Shown piece after piece: positions 17,824-26,712 of a DNA stretch of 64,000 nt. The first letter of the stretch is position 1. Each line of letters begins with the position of its first letter. The notes under the pieces were generated by a model that saw nothing but the letters and a program-made list of their open reading frames with translations, was not told the DNA's origin and did not search any database. The translations under genes and the position numbers were made by a program. The DNA is taken from the NCBI GenBank assembly GCA_937966555.1, contig CALCLY010000012.1, forward strand, positions 62,001 through 126,000, written 5' to 3'. Source of the DNA: CALCLY01 sp900552775. GTDB lineage: Bacteria > Bacillota > Clostridia > UMGS1883 > UMGS1540.

Positions 17824-18404
17824 GCGCAGACGAAATGATAAGTATACTCAAAGATACCTTAAAACCTTCACGCTTTGAGCACACACTCGGTGTTGCTGAC
17901 ACTGCAAAAAAGCTGGCGGAGTTTTACGGCTGCGACACGGAAAAAGCTTATGTTGCCGGATTACTTCATGACTGCGCTAAAAATATTCCGCATGATGAAG
18001 CAATAAAAATGTGCCGTGAAAATTCGGTTTTTCTTAAAGAAATATGCATTCAGGAACCGAGCCTTATTCATGCGGTTCTGGGAGCTTTTTTGGCAGAGAC
18101 AAAATTCGGCGTAAGTGACAGAGATATTTTAAATGCAATATATTATCACACCACAGGACATGAAAATATGCCTCTGCTGACGAAAATCATCTATATATCC
18201 GATGCTATAGAGCCGACAAGAACACATGCGGGTGTGGAACTTTTAAGAAAAACCGTTTATGAAAATCTTGACGAAGCTCTTGTAAGGTCTATAGACGCTA
18301 CCATCAGGCATATTATAAACAAAGGCGGACTTTTGGATTGCGACACCGTTGCTGCGAGAAATTATCTTTTAAAAAAAGCTCCGTGCACGGTGTGTGCTGA
18401 ATAA
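17820..18404 (+). CDS. yqeK: HD-domain Ap4A hydrolase YqeK
   Basis: HD-superfamily hydrolase; characterised YqeK proteins cleave diadenosine tetraphosphate symmetrically. Visible motifs are HTLGVADTA near residue 22, the GLLHDCAKN pair near 50, and YHTTGHENMP near 110. The 194-residue length is typical. Translationally coupled to nadD. The ribosome silencing factor gene rsfS that usually follows is absent here. Confidence 0.93.
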   Translation: MSADEMISILKDTLKPSRFEHTLGVADTAKKLAEFYGCDTEKAYVAGLLHDCAKNIPHDEAIKMCRENSVFLKEICIQEPSLIHAVLGAFLAETKFGVSDRDILNAIYYHTTGHENMPLLTKIIYISDAIEPTRTHAGVELLRKTVYENLDEALVRSIDATIRHIINKGGLLDCDTVAARNYLLKKAPCTVCAE

Positions 18405-18425
18405 TAACGAAAGGCGGAACCGAAA

Positions 18426-19526
18426 ATGAATACTGATAAATTGAACAAAATTATAAAAGCTTTTTGTCTGCCAGGAGAAATTACGGATATAAAGCCTATA
18501 GTGACAGGGCATATTAATACAACATACAGGGTTACGGTTGAGGAAAACGGTATTAAAAAACCGTATACTTTCCAGACAATTAACAAATATGTTTTCAAAA
18601 ACCCGGAACTTGTAATGGATAATATCCTGAAGGTTACAACGCATCTGAAAAAGAAAATTTCCGAGGCCGGAGGAGATCCTGAGAGAGAATGTCTTACGGT
18701 TATAATGTCTCACGACAATCTCCCATATTATATAGATGAAAACGGAGAATACTGGCGCGTTTACAGTTTTGTTGACGATTCTTATACGGTTGATGTTGTT
18801 GAAACGCCGGCACAGCTTGAGAGCGCGGGTCGCGGCTTCGGCAGATTTCAACAAATGCTTGCCGATTTTCCCATGTCGGAGCTTGCGGAGACAATACCGT
18901 CATTTCATGATACGGAGTTAAGGCTTTCTCAGCTTGAAGAAGCCGTCGCGGAAGACAGATGCGGCAGAGCATCATCGGTTGCGGATGAAATAGATTTTTT
19001 CAGAAAAAGAAAAGAAGTTATGTGCTCGCTTGTTAAAATGCAGAAAGAAGGAAAGCTTCCTCTTAGAGTTACGCATAATGATACAAAATTCAATAATATT
19101 CTCATTGATAACAAAACAAACGAAGCTTTGTGCGTTATAGATCTTGATACGGTTATGCCGGGGCTTTCCGTACACGATTTTGGAGATGCAATAAGATTTG
19201 CGGCAAACAGTGCGGAAGAAGATGAAACTAATCTTGAAAAAGTATATCTTGACAAGGAACTTTATAAGGCTTTTACAAAGGGATTTATCTCAGAACTGGC
19301 GGGTTTTGTGACGGACGAGGAAATACGTCTCATGCCGCTGGGCGCCTTAGTAATTACCTTAGAGCTTGCGTCAAGATTTCTTGCGGATTATATAAACGGT
19401 GACGTTTATTTTAAAATTCACAGAGACGGGCAGAATCTTGACAGAGCAAGATGTCAGATGAAGCTTGCAAGCTCTATGGAAGAGAATATGGACTTTATGA
19501 AAAAAATTACCGAAGAATATCTGTAA
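18426..19526 (+). CDS. APH-fold sugar kinase, N-acetylhexosamine 1-kinase-like
   Basis: A 366-residue protein of the aminoglycoside phosphotransferase fold. The catalytic loop HNDTKFNN and the metal-binding VIDLDTVMPG followed by DFGDAIRF are diagnostic. The spacing and N-terminus (VTGHINTTYRV) resemble N-acetylhexosamine 1-kinase NahK, which phosphorylates GlcNAc or GalNAc at C1. Substrate is inferred only. It lies 21 nt after yqeK with an AAAGGCGGA site and ends the housekeeping run before a strong terminator. Confidence 0.75.
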   Translation: MNTDKLNKIIKAFCLPGEITDIKPIVTGHINTTYRVTVEENGIKKPYTFQTINKYVFKNPELVMDNILKVTTHLKKKISEAGGDPERECLTVIMSHDNLPYYIDENGEYWRVYSFVDDSYTVDVVETPAQLESAGRGFGRFQQMLADFPMSELAETIPSFHDTELRLSQLEEAVAEDRCGRASSVADEIDFFRKRKEVMCSLVKMQKEGKLPLRVTHNDTKFNNILIDNKTNEALCVIDLDTVMPGLSVHDFGDAIRFAANSAEEDETNLEKVYLDKELYKAFTKGFISELAGFVTDEEIRLMPLGALVITLELASRFLADYINGDVYFKIHRDGQNLDRARCQMKLASSMEENMDFMKKITEEYL

Positions 19527-19541
19527 AATAAAGGAATCAGA

Positions 19542-19599
19542 CAGTGAGTTTAAGTGACATGTGAAAAAAATCTTGTCACTTAAACTCATTGTTTTTTTT
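19542..19599 (+). terminator. Strong intrinsic terminator after the NahK-like gene
   Basis: An 18-bp stem (19542-19559 with 19574-19591, one G-T pair) is followed by eight T residues. Confidence 0.9.
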
Positions 19600-19618
19600 A
19601 TAAAAATTATGCTATAAT
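19589..19618 (+). promoter_or_regulatory. Promoter of the first SLH gene
   Basis: TTGTTT (19589-19594), 18-nt spacer and extended -10 TGCTATAAT (TATAAT 19613-19618). The -35 overlaps the preceding terminator. Confidence 0.55.
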
Positions 19619-19641
19619 CATAAAAAAAGGGGGGTTAAAAT

Positions 19642-22389
19642 ATGAAAATCATTAAAATCATTTCCCTGATACTGGCTGCAGGACTTATTTTATCCTGTAC
19701 CTTCAGTTTGGGAGCGTTTGCAGAAAGCGATAACCATCAGGGCCTTTTGCAAAAGCTTGAAATAATCGGAGAAGATTTTGACGCCGAAAAAGATATAACC
19801 TTCGGTAAGTTTGTCGAGGCGGCAATGGGGCTTACGGGCGTTTCGTATCAAAGCGCGCAAAAGCAGTCGCCTTTTACGGACGTGAGTATTCACGACAGCT
19901 ATTTCGGAGCGGTTAATGCTGCATACGATATGGGTATTATTTCCGGTCTCGGCGACGGAACAGCAGGCGCGAAAAAAACACTTACCGCAGACAGGGCAGC
20001 GAAAATTCTTGTATGTATTTTGGGGTATGAGCCTTATGCAAAGGCTTACGGCGGCTGGCCGGCTGGATATCTTGCGACAGCTTCGACGCTCGGTGTTTTC
20101 AAGGGCGTAGTAACGGACAATGTTTTTTCAATCAATGGTGCGACGGCGGCAAAGCTTATATACAATTGTCTTGATATTGACATATTGAGCCGTGTCGGAT
20201 TCCCGGAGGAAAAATATGAAACTATAGAGGGCGAAAATCCTCTTAACAAGTGGCTTCACTGTAAAAAAATCACAGGTATTGTGACCTCGAGCGCGCGTAT
20301 GGCAATGAAAGGCTTTGCTTCCGCCGAGGAGGGCAAGGTGACAATAGACGGCGCATTATTTGAAGATGCAATGGGCACCGCAGCGGAGCTTGTCGGCTGC
20401 AAGGTCTCGGCATACAGCAGAGAAAATGACGGAATCAACAGCCTTGTAGACGCAAAGCTTTTAAAAAACGCTAAAGAATATTCGGTTTATTCCGACGAGG
20501 TTGACAGTAAAACAGATGATACAAGGCTTTGCTGTTATTTGGATGATAATACATTTAAAACCATTAAGCTTAAAAGCGATGCCGTAATATTTAAAAACTA
20601 TGAGCTTCGTACGGACGGCTTAAAAGCAAACCTTCCTTTGAAAGGGTCGCTGCGTCTTATTGATTATGACGCAGACGGCTTTGCGGATGTTGTGTATATA
20701 AGTGAAAGCAGAACATATGTTGTTAAAGAGGTAAATGAGTTTAACAAAATAATCTATGATAAATTCGACGAAGACCCGCTTTCGCTCGGTAAAAACGAAG
20801 GCATCTTTAAAATCCGCAAAGACGGCGCAGAGATAGACCTTTCCGAGATTAAGCCAAATGACGTTTTAACCGTTACAAGAGTATCGGACGGAAGCTATAC
20901 CGACATTGTTGTTTCATCAAAAAAGATAAGAGGTGTGATTGATGAGGTGTCTGAAAAATCAATCACGATAAACGGAAAAACATTTGAAATACTGCCTCAG
21001 AACAAGAGCAGGCTTGCCGCTCTTTCATCGGGTAAAAACGTTGTGCTGCTGCTCGATTCCGAATTAAAGGCTGCCGGCTATACCGAAAATCTTTCCGGCT
21101 CCGACAGCGCATACGGCTACATAATTACCTTTGCCGATGAAGCGAAGGGCCTTCAAAAGGGCAAAAATATTTCTTTCAGAATGTTTACGGCAAAGGGGAG
21201 CGTCGAAACGATAAAGGGCGTTGAAAGCCTTGCCGTTAACGGAAGCACGAGAGACGCTTACGGAAATACATATACGCCGGAAAATCTTGCGTCTGAGCTC
21301 GGAGCAACTCATGGCTTTGTAAAGTACTCGCTCAATGAAAATGGTGAAATTTCCGAAATCACGCTGCCTAAGGATAACAGAGTACGAAGCGGCGGCACGG
21401 GACGCGGTGATCAGGAGTTTACGTATGACTATTCATATCGTGAAGGAGACACAAGAGCAAACTACGCGATGTATAAAAACTCAGGTGTCATAGGAAACGC
21501 TTACAAGGTTTCCGGAGCGCTCGGAATAACAGTTCCTGCCGAGGAGGTTTGGACGAAAAATTCACTATCCGATATTGAAAAAATGTTTGCCGTATTCAAG
21601 CCCGATACTGCGTGGGAAAACGACAGAAGAGTAAAATGCGTCGATATTTTCGATGCCGACGACAATTTTAACGCCACCGTGGTTTTGGAATACGGCGAAG
21701 CGGGTTCATCTCTCTGCGGACCGGAGTATTTTCTCGTTGAAAAGGTTGTAAATGCCGTAGATGATGACGGTGTGGCGGTTCGCAAGATTGTCGGTATGTA
21801 CAAGGGCGAATATACAGGCTTTGCGTTTGACGAAAGCGCGGCGGCGTTTGAAAAAGATAAGTCTCTTTTAAATATTAACTCCGGCGATGTTATCAGAATT
21901 GCGCTTGACGCCACACAAAAGATAGTAAATCTTATTAAGGTATTTACGCTTGACAAAAATACCGCTGTCGGCGAATATGCTTTGTGCGGAAACGAGTTTT
22001 GCGACAAGAGAGATAAAAGAGGCGAGCTTTCCGACAGTAATACATATGAGCTTTTCGACTTCTGCGCATGGGATATTAACGGTTTGATTTCAATTCATGC
22101 CAAGGCATACGCTAACGCAAACGATACGCTTACAGTTGAACTCGGAAAGCGTGAGGGCAGCTCTGCGCCGCTTCCCGACAAGATTTTGACTGTTTCGAAA
22201 AAATCAAATATTTATTTGTACGACCAGAAAAACAAAAAGGTCCGCATTGCAACCCGTGATGATCTTTATAAGGACGAGAATAAAACCGTTGTACTCAGAA
22301 GCAGATACGGAGAGACGGGAGATGCTGTAATAATCGATTGGGAAAAGACCCCCGAGGGCTTGTATTGGGTAGGAATGTACGATAATTAA
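19642..22389 (+). CDS. Secreted SLH-domain surface protein, paralog A
   Basis: A 915-residue exported protein. Residues 1-28 form a signal peptide ending near GAFAES. SLH-like segments span about residues 50-160 (FTDVSIHDSYFGAVNAA, GIISGLGDG, LTADRAAKILV), the module that anchors to secondary cell-wall polymer. The rest is beta-rich with repeated short patterns and no catalytic motif I recognise. The last 60 residues (ILTVSKKSNIYLYD, VVLRSRYGE) are clearly similar to the end of the 1005-residue protein at 52769. The ribosome binding site is AAAAGGGGGG. It is followed at 20 nt by the next surface gene, likely co-transcribed. Function unknown beyond cell-surface location. Confidence 0.8.
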   Translation: MKIIKIISLILAAGLILSCTFSLGAFAESDNHQGLLQKLEIIGEDFDAEKDITFGKFVEAAMGLTGVSYQSAQKQSPFTDVSIHDSYFGAVNAAYDMGIISGLGDGTAGAKKTLTADRAAKILVCILGYEPYAKAYGGWPAGYLATASTLGVFKGVVTDNVFSINGATAAKLIYNCLDIDILSRVGFPEEKYETIEGENPLNKWLHCKKITGIVTSSARMAMKGFASAEEGKVTIDGALFEDAMGTAAELVGCKVSAYSRENDGINSLVDAKLLKNAKEYSVYSDEVDSKTDDTRLCCYLDDNTFKTIKLKSDAVIFKNYELRTDGLKANLPLKGSLRLIDYDADGFADVVYISESRTYVVKEVNEFNKIIYDKFDEDPLSLGKNEGIFKIRKDGAEIDLSEIKPNDVLTVTRVSDGSYTDIVVSSKKIRGVIDEVSEKSITINGKTFEILPQNKSRLAALSSGKNVVLLLDSELKAAGYTENLSGSDSAYGYIITFADEAKGLQKGKNISFRMFTAKGSVETIKGVESLAVNGSTRDAYGNTYTPENLASELGATHGFVKYSLNENGEISEITLPKDNRVRSGGTGRGDQEFTYDYSYREGDTRANYAMYKNSGVIGNAYKVSGALGITVPAEEVWTKNSLSDIEKMFAVFKPDTAWENDRRVKCVDIFDADDNFNATVVLEYGEAGSSLCGPEYFLVEKVVNAVDDDGVAVRKIVGMYKGEYTGFAFDESAAAFEKDKSLLNINSGDVIRIALDATQKIVNLIKVFTLDKNTAVGEYALCGNEFCDKRDKRGELSDSNTYELFDFCAWDINGLISIHAKAYANANDTLTVELGKREGSSAPLPDKILTVSKKSNIYLYDQKNKKVRIATRDDLYKDENKTVVLRSRYGETGDAVIIDWEKTPEGLYWVGMYDN

Positions 22390-22409
22390 TTAAAAAGGAG
22401 TGTTTTGAT

Positions 22410-24677
22410 TTGTTTAAGAAAACTTCAGCTTTTTTACTCGCTTTAATGCTTGTTTTAACACTTATGCCTTTTGCGCCGAATGTAATGGCGGCCGAAAAAC
22501 CGATTACCGTGATGCTGCTCGGAAATAAACTGAGCTTTGACACCGAACCTGTTATAATAAACGACAGAACAATGGTTCCGATGCGTGCCGTTTTTGAGGG
22601 ACTCGGAATGACGGTTTCGTGGGACGATATTACGCGCCGCGTGACGGCAACGGGCGGCGGTAAAGAGATTGTTCTCACTGTCGGAAGCGAAAACGCTCTT
22701 GTAAACGGTGAAGGCGTTGATTTGGACAGCCCGCCCATAATAATCGAAGGCAGAACGCTTGTGCCTCTCAGATTTATAGGCGAGGCTTCGGGACTGCGTG
22801 TTTTCTGGAGCACTTCTCCGGAAAGAAGAGTTACGATTATGCCGCCGCTTTCCGATGAATTGAAAACCGCGCTTCAAAGATTTGACAGCGCTCTTTATTC
22901 AAAGGATATGGTAGACTGGATTGTGGGACTTTACAATCCTGAAACGACCGGCTTTTACTTCAAGAAAAACGCAAAGGACACCGAGGGCTTTTTGCCTGAC
23001 AGAGAAAGCACGGCAAAGTGTATCGGAACGGTTGCAAAACTTTTAAACGCCACATCGGCCGATGTAATAAATGAGTATACGCCCGAAATGAAAGAAAAGC
23101 TCTTAAGGTTTGCGCAGATGTATCAAAGCGATGAGGACGGCTACTGGTATGAAGCGCCGTGGGGGAAATATATAAACGATTCGAAGAGGCTTTATCAATC
23201 AAGTGCGGCAAAGCAGCTTATATCATTTGCGGGAGGAAAGCCGCTTTACAAAACAGCCGAGGAGAGAATAGGGGAATCTGCAAAAAAAACCGCCGACAAG
23301 GCAGAGCTTCAGAAAAACAGATTTGCCTCCGAGGAGGACTTTAAAAACTGGTTTGAAAACTATTTTGATTGGGATAAATCACTTTATGTTGCCGGCTCGC
23401 TGTTGCTTTCAAGCATGAGTGAGATTCTGAAAGCGGGATATTTTGATTTGGCAAAGGAGCTTATAGAAAACAAAATAGATCCCGAAACAGGCTTGCTCGG
23501 TTTTGAGGTTGACGGAGAGTTCCCCGAGCATACGGTAAATCTTGACGCCATGAGCGGAACCTACAAAATAGCCGGATACTACAACGAGAGCTATTACCCG
23601 AGCAAGGAAGGCAGAGATTTTACAATGCCGTATTATGACAAGCTCATGGATAGCACAATGCGCATAATACTTGACGAATCGCTGGCGGAAAAAAGGCGTC
23701 ACGTCTGCGACATTTCAAACGCATGGTCCCTTATGAAAACCGCGACATATACGCAGAAAACCATTTCGTCTGAAACTTGGAATTCATTTGTTTCAAATCT
23801 TCCGGCAATGATAAACACAACAGTTGAATACGCTCTTAAACACAAAACGGCAGACGGCGGCTACACTTACTATGCCGGTATCGGAGCCGGAGGAAACCAG
23901 GGCATGATTCACGCTTATTCCTTGAGCGACGGCGAAATGAGTGGCGCTTCAATGATACTGGCGCTTCGCGATAATGTTTACAATACGGTGTGCCTGAACA
24001 AGCCCATTCTTTTTGATGATATTACGGTGACTGATTTTGTAGATATGCTTAAAGAGGTTAAGCCAACCCCCAAAATCGTGCCTGCGTCAAATATGAATTA
24101 CACATTTGACGATATGGAGACCGGACCGCTGCCGCAGAATAACGGCTTCAGAAGCACGGGGAATATAACCATTGAGGAAGACCCCGATTATATAGGAGAA
24201 AGAGCTTTGAAAATAGAGTCGGACGGAAACGGAAGACCTGTGCTTATAATCGACGCCGGCACACGGAACGGCAAAGGCTTTACGTGTGAGTTTGATATAA
24301 AATTCTACTCGGCAAACCCCGAAACCTCGTTTTTGGTGTTTGAATTCGGTTCTTACGATTATGCAACGGTTTTGGGCTTTCGCAAAAACAACGGCGGCTA
24401 TATAATGTCAAGAACGGCAGATAAAGGCAAAAACGTAAAGACCTTGCCCGATTGGACAGATTACAAAAAGGTTAAGGTTGAATATAATCCGAGCGGCGGA
24501 GCGGAGGCTGTAAAGATTTATCTTGACGGCGTTCTTCTCGATACCTGCTGTGACTATAAGGGCAGCTATCCCGACAAGCCCGTAATGAAGGATATTCCGG
24601 CCATATCCGTAAGAGCAGACCATGACGGCCCATTTACGGCTTATATAGACAACTTTAAATTTGCCGAAAATAAGTAA
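22410..24677 (+). CDS. Secreted protein: copper-amine-oxidase stalk, helical core, jelly-roll end
   Basis: A 755-residue exported protein starting at TTG, with AAAAGGAG 9 nt upstream. After a signal peptide (to about residue 27), residues 29-145 form the copper-amine-oxidase N-terminal-like domain (RTMVPMRAVFEGLGM and RTLVPLRFIGEASG), which serves as a wall-associated stalk in Clostridia and is unrelated to oxidase activity. Residues 150-560 look mostly alpha-helical and rich in Trp/Tyr, like an alpha/alpha barrel. Residues 570-755 resemble a concanavalin-like jelly roll (ALKIESDGNGRPVL, VKVEYNPSGG). A polysaccharide-acting role is plausible but no catalytic motif is recognised. Confidence 0.65.
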   Translation: MFKKTSAFLLALMLVLTLMPFAPNVMAAEKPITVMLLGNKLSFDTEPVIINDRTMVPMRAVFEGLGMTVSWDDITRRVTATGGGKEIVLTVGSENALVNGEGVDLDSPPIIIEGRTLVPLRFIGEASGLRVFWSTSPERRVTIMPPLSDELKTALQRFDSALYSKDMVDWIVGLYNPETTGFYFKKNAKDTEGFLPDRESTAKCIGTVAKLLNATSADVINEYTPEMKEKLLRFAQMYQSDEDGYWYEAPWGKYINDSKRLYQSSAAKQLISFAGGKPLYKTAEERIGESAKKTADKAELQKNRFASEEDFKNWFENYFDWDKSLYVAGSLLLSSMSEILKAGYFDLAKELIENKIDPETGLLGFEVDGEFPEHTVNLDAMSGTYKIAGYYNESYYPSKEGRDFTMPYYDKLMDSTMRIILDESLAEKRRHVCDISNAWSLMKTATYTQKTISSETWNSFVSNLPAMINTTVEYALKHKTADGGYTYYAGIGAGGNQGMIHAYSLSDGEMSGASMILALRDNVYNTVCLNKPILFDDITVTDFVDMLKEVKPTPKIVPASNMNYTFDDMETGPLPQNNGFRSTGNITIEEDPDYIGERALKIESDGNGRPVLIIDAGTRNGKGFTCEFDIKFYSANPETSFLVFEFGSYDYATVLGFRKNNGGYIMSRTADKGKNVKTLPDWTDYKKVKVEYNPSGGAEAVKIYLDGVLLDTCCDYKGSYPDKPVMKDIPAISVRADHDGPFTAYIDNFKFAENK

Positions 24678-24741
24678 TGTAAAGTTTTTCATAATAGCTG
24701 ACATTAAGATACCGCAGCGTAATTTTTGAAACCATTATATA

Positions 24742-24785
24742 GGGGATAGAAAGAAACTCAGCTTACAAAGCTTTTTCTATCCCCC
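24742..24785 (+). terminator. Hairpin between convergent genes (first)
   Basis: GGGGATAGAAA pairs with TTTCTATCCCC around a 20-nt interior containing a small AGCTT/AAGCT stem. Lies between the stalk-protein gene and pckA. Confidence 0.55.
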
Positions 24786-24810
24786 GAGAAAATACCATGC
24801 ATAAAAGTCA

Positions 24811-24854
24811 GGGGATGTTTAAAAGTTAATTTACTTTTAAACATCCCCGTTTTT
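24811..24854 (+). terminator. Strong bidirectional terminator
   Basis: A perfect 16-bp stem, GGGGATGTTTAAAAGT (24811-24826) with its complement (24833-24848), six-base loop, then GTTTTT. It separates converging transcripts from the left and from pckA. Confidence 0.85.
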
Positions 24855-24893
24855 CAATTGTTATTAATTTAAACGCTTATTTTAAAGCCGTAA

Positions 24894-26498
24894 TTATTTC
24901 TGAGGACCTGCAGATACAAGCGCTTTGCCCGCTGCATTTCCTTCATATTTTGCAAAGTTTTTGATAAATCTGTCAGCCAGATCCTTTGCTTTTTCTTCCC
25001 ATTCGGCAGGATTTGCGTAAGTGTCGCGCGGGTCAAGTATAGCAGGATCAACGCCGGGAAGCTCTGTGGGAACCTCAAAGTTAAAGAACGGAATTTTCTT
25101 TGTGGGAGCATTCAAAATATCTCCGTTTAAGATAGCATCAATGATTCCGCGTGTATCACGAATGGAAATACGTTTGCCTGTTCCGTTCCAGCCTGTGTTT
25201 ACAAGGTAAGCCTTTGCACCGCTCTTCTGCATTTTCTTAACAAGCTCTTCTGCGTATTTTGTCGGATGAAGCTCTAAGAATGCCTGACCGAAGCAAGCTG
25301 AGAATGTGGGAGTGGGTTCAGTAATACCGCGCTCTGTTCCTGCAAGCTTTGCTGTGAAGCCGGAGAGAAAGTAGTACTGTGTCTGTTCGGGTGTGAGTAC
25401 CGAAACCGGAGGAAGTACGCCGAATGCGTCTGCCGAAAGGAAGATAACATTCTTAGCATCCGGAGCTGCCGATACGGGGCGAACAATATTTTCAATATGA
25501 TCGATGGGGTAGGAAACACGTGTGTTTTCCGTTACGCTCTTGTCGGCAAAATCAATTTTACCGTCTTTGTCAAGTGTTACGTTTTCCAAAAGTGCATCGC
25601 GTCTGATTGCGTTGTAGATATCGGGTTCAGACTCTTTATCAAGATTTATAACCTTAGCATAGCAACCGCCTTCAAAATTGAATACGCCGTTGTCATCCCA
25701 GCCGTGTTCGTCATCACCTATGAGGAGACGTTTGGGGTCTGTGGAAAGAGTTGTTTTACCTGTTCCGGAAAGACCGAAGAATATAGCTGTGTTTTTGCCG
25801 TCTTTATCAGTGTTTGCCGAGCAATGCATTGAAGCTATGCCGCGGAGGGGAAGGTAGTAGTTCATCATTGAGAACATACCTTTCTTCATCTCGCCGCCGT
25901 ACCATGTGTTAACAATAACCTGCTCACGGCTTGTGATATTAAAGAGAACGGCTGTTTCGGAATTTAATCCGAGTTCTTTGTAATTTGCAACTTTAGCCTT
26001 GGATGCGTTGTATACAACGAAATCAGGCTCAAAGTTTTCAAGCTCTTCTGCTGTAGGCTTAATAAACATATTTGTTACAAAGTGAGCCTGCCATGCAACT
26101 TCAACGATGAAGCGGATAGCCATGCGTGTGTCTTTGTTTGTTCCGCAGAAAGCGTCAACAACAAAGAGTCTCTTGTTTGAAAGCTCTTTTATAGCGATGT
26201 CTTTAACTGCATCCCAAGCTTCTTTTGAAGCGGGGTGGTTATCGTTTTTGTATTCATCCGATGTCCACCAAACAGTGTCTTTTGAATTCTCATCCATTAC
26301 GATGAATTTGTCTTTAGGCGAACGGCCGGTGTATACGCCGGTCATAACGTTTACCGCACCAAGTTCACTTACCTGACCTTTTTCAAAACCTTCAAGACCG
26401 GGTTTTGTTTCTTCCGCAAACAGCATTTCGTACGAGGGATTGTGAACAATTTCCGTTGTACCGGTAATGCCATACTTGCTCAAATTAATTTCTGCCAT
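24894..26498 (-). CDS. pckA: Phosphoenolpyruvate carboxykinase (ATP)
   Basis: Interconverts oxaloacetate and PEP with ATP/ADP; in anaerobes it often runs in the carboxylating direction. The start at MAEINLSKYG gives 534 residues, the normal size, with AGAGGT 8 nt upstream; a longer in-frame extension crosses the leader. The kinase P-loop GLSGTGKTTLS is near residue 243, the metal-binding GDDEHGWDD follows, and YTGRSPKDKFIV lies near the N-terminus. It is monocistronic, with its own promoter and overlapping palindromes in the leader. Confidence 0.97.
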   Translation of the reverse strand: MAEINLSKYGITGTTEIVHNPSYEMLFAEETKPGLEGFEKGQVSELGAVNVMTGVYTGRSPKDKFIVMDENSKDTVWWTSDEYKNDNHPASKEAWDAVKDIAIKELSNKRLFVVDAFCGTNKDTRMAIRFIVEVAWQAHFVTNMFIKPTAEELENFEPDFVVYNASKAKVANYKELGLNSETAVLFNITSREQVIVNTWYGGEMKKGMFSMMNYYLPLRGIASMHCSANTDKDGKNTAIFFGLSGTGKTTLSTDPKRLLIGDDEHGWDDNGVFNFEGGCYAKVINLDKESEPDIYNAIRRDALLENVTLDKDGKIDFADKSVTENTRVSYPIDHIENIVRPVSAAPDAKNVIFLSADAFGVLPPVSVLTPEQTQYYFLSGFTAKLAGTERGITEPTPTFSACFGQAFLELHPTKYAEELVKKMQKSGAKAYLVNTGWNGTGKRISIRDTRGIIDAILNGDILNAPTKKIPFFNFEVPTELPGVDPAILDPRDTYANPAEWEEKAKDLADRFIKNFAKYEGNAAGKALVSAGPQK

Positions 26499-26552
26499 GT
26501 TATCGTACCTCTTTTCTTTTTGTGTAATTGCCAATACATTTTTTTGTTTCCC

Positions 26553-26574
26553 AAAAATGCATTTTTGCAAAAAT
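26553..26574 (-). promoter_or_regulatory. Overlapping palindromes in the pckA leader
   Basis: AAAAATGCATTTTT (26553-26566) and ATTTTTGCAAAAAT (26561-26574) are both perfect 14-bp palindromes sharing six bases. They lie just downstream of the predicted start point, an operator-like position. Confidence 0.4.
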
Positions 26575-26589
26575 TCACTATTGCATATT

Positions 26590-26618
26590 ATTATAATAGA
26601 TTTTCTGGAAAAATGCAA
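26590..26618 (-). promoter_or_regulatory. Sigma-A promoter of pckA
   Basis: On the minus strand, TTGCAT and TATAAT are 17 nt apart. The -10 is at 26590-26595, about 92 nt before the start codon. Confidence 0.7.
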
Positions 26619-26656
26619 TATCTTTTTTTGAACTTTTTGTTAAAAATTTATCGCAC

Positions 26657-26685
26657 TTGATTTTTTACCCTTATTATGCTATAAT
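26657..26685 (+). promoter_or_regulatory. Sigma-A promoter of azlCD
   Basis: TTGATT (26657-26662), 17-nt spacer, extended -10 TGCTATAAT (TATAAT 26680-26685). Confidence 0.75.
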
Positions 26686-26712
26686 TATTCATTAAAGGAG
26701 TTTAATTATTAT

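Noticed and set aside
21501..22007. 168-codon minus-strand frame inside the first SLH gene
   Set aside because: Ser/Thr-rich shadow of the real gene; no upstream promoter or binding site.
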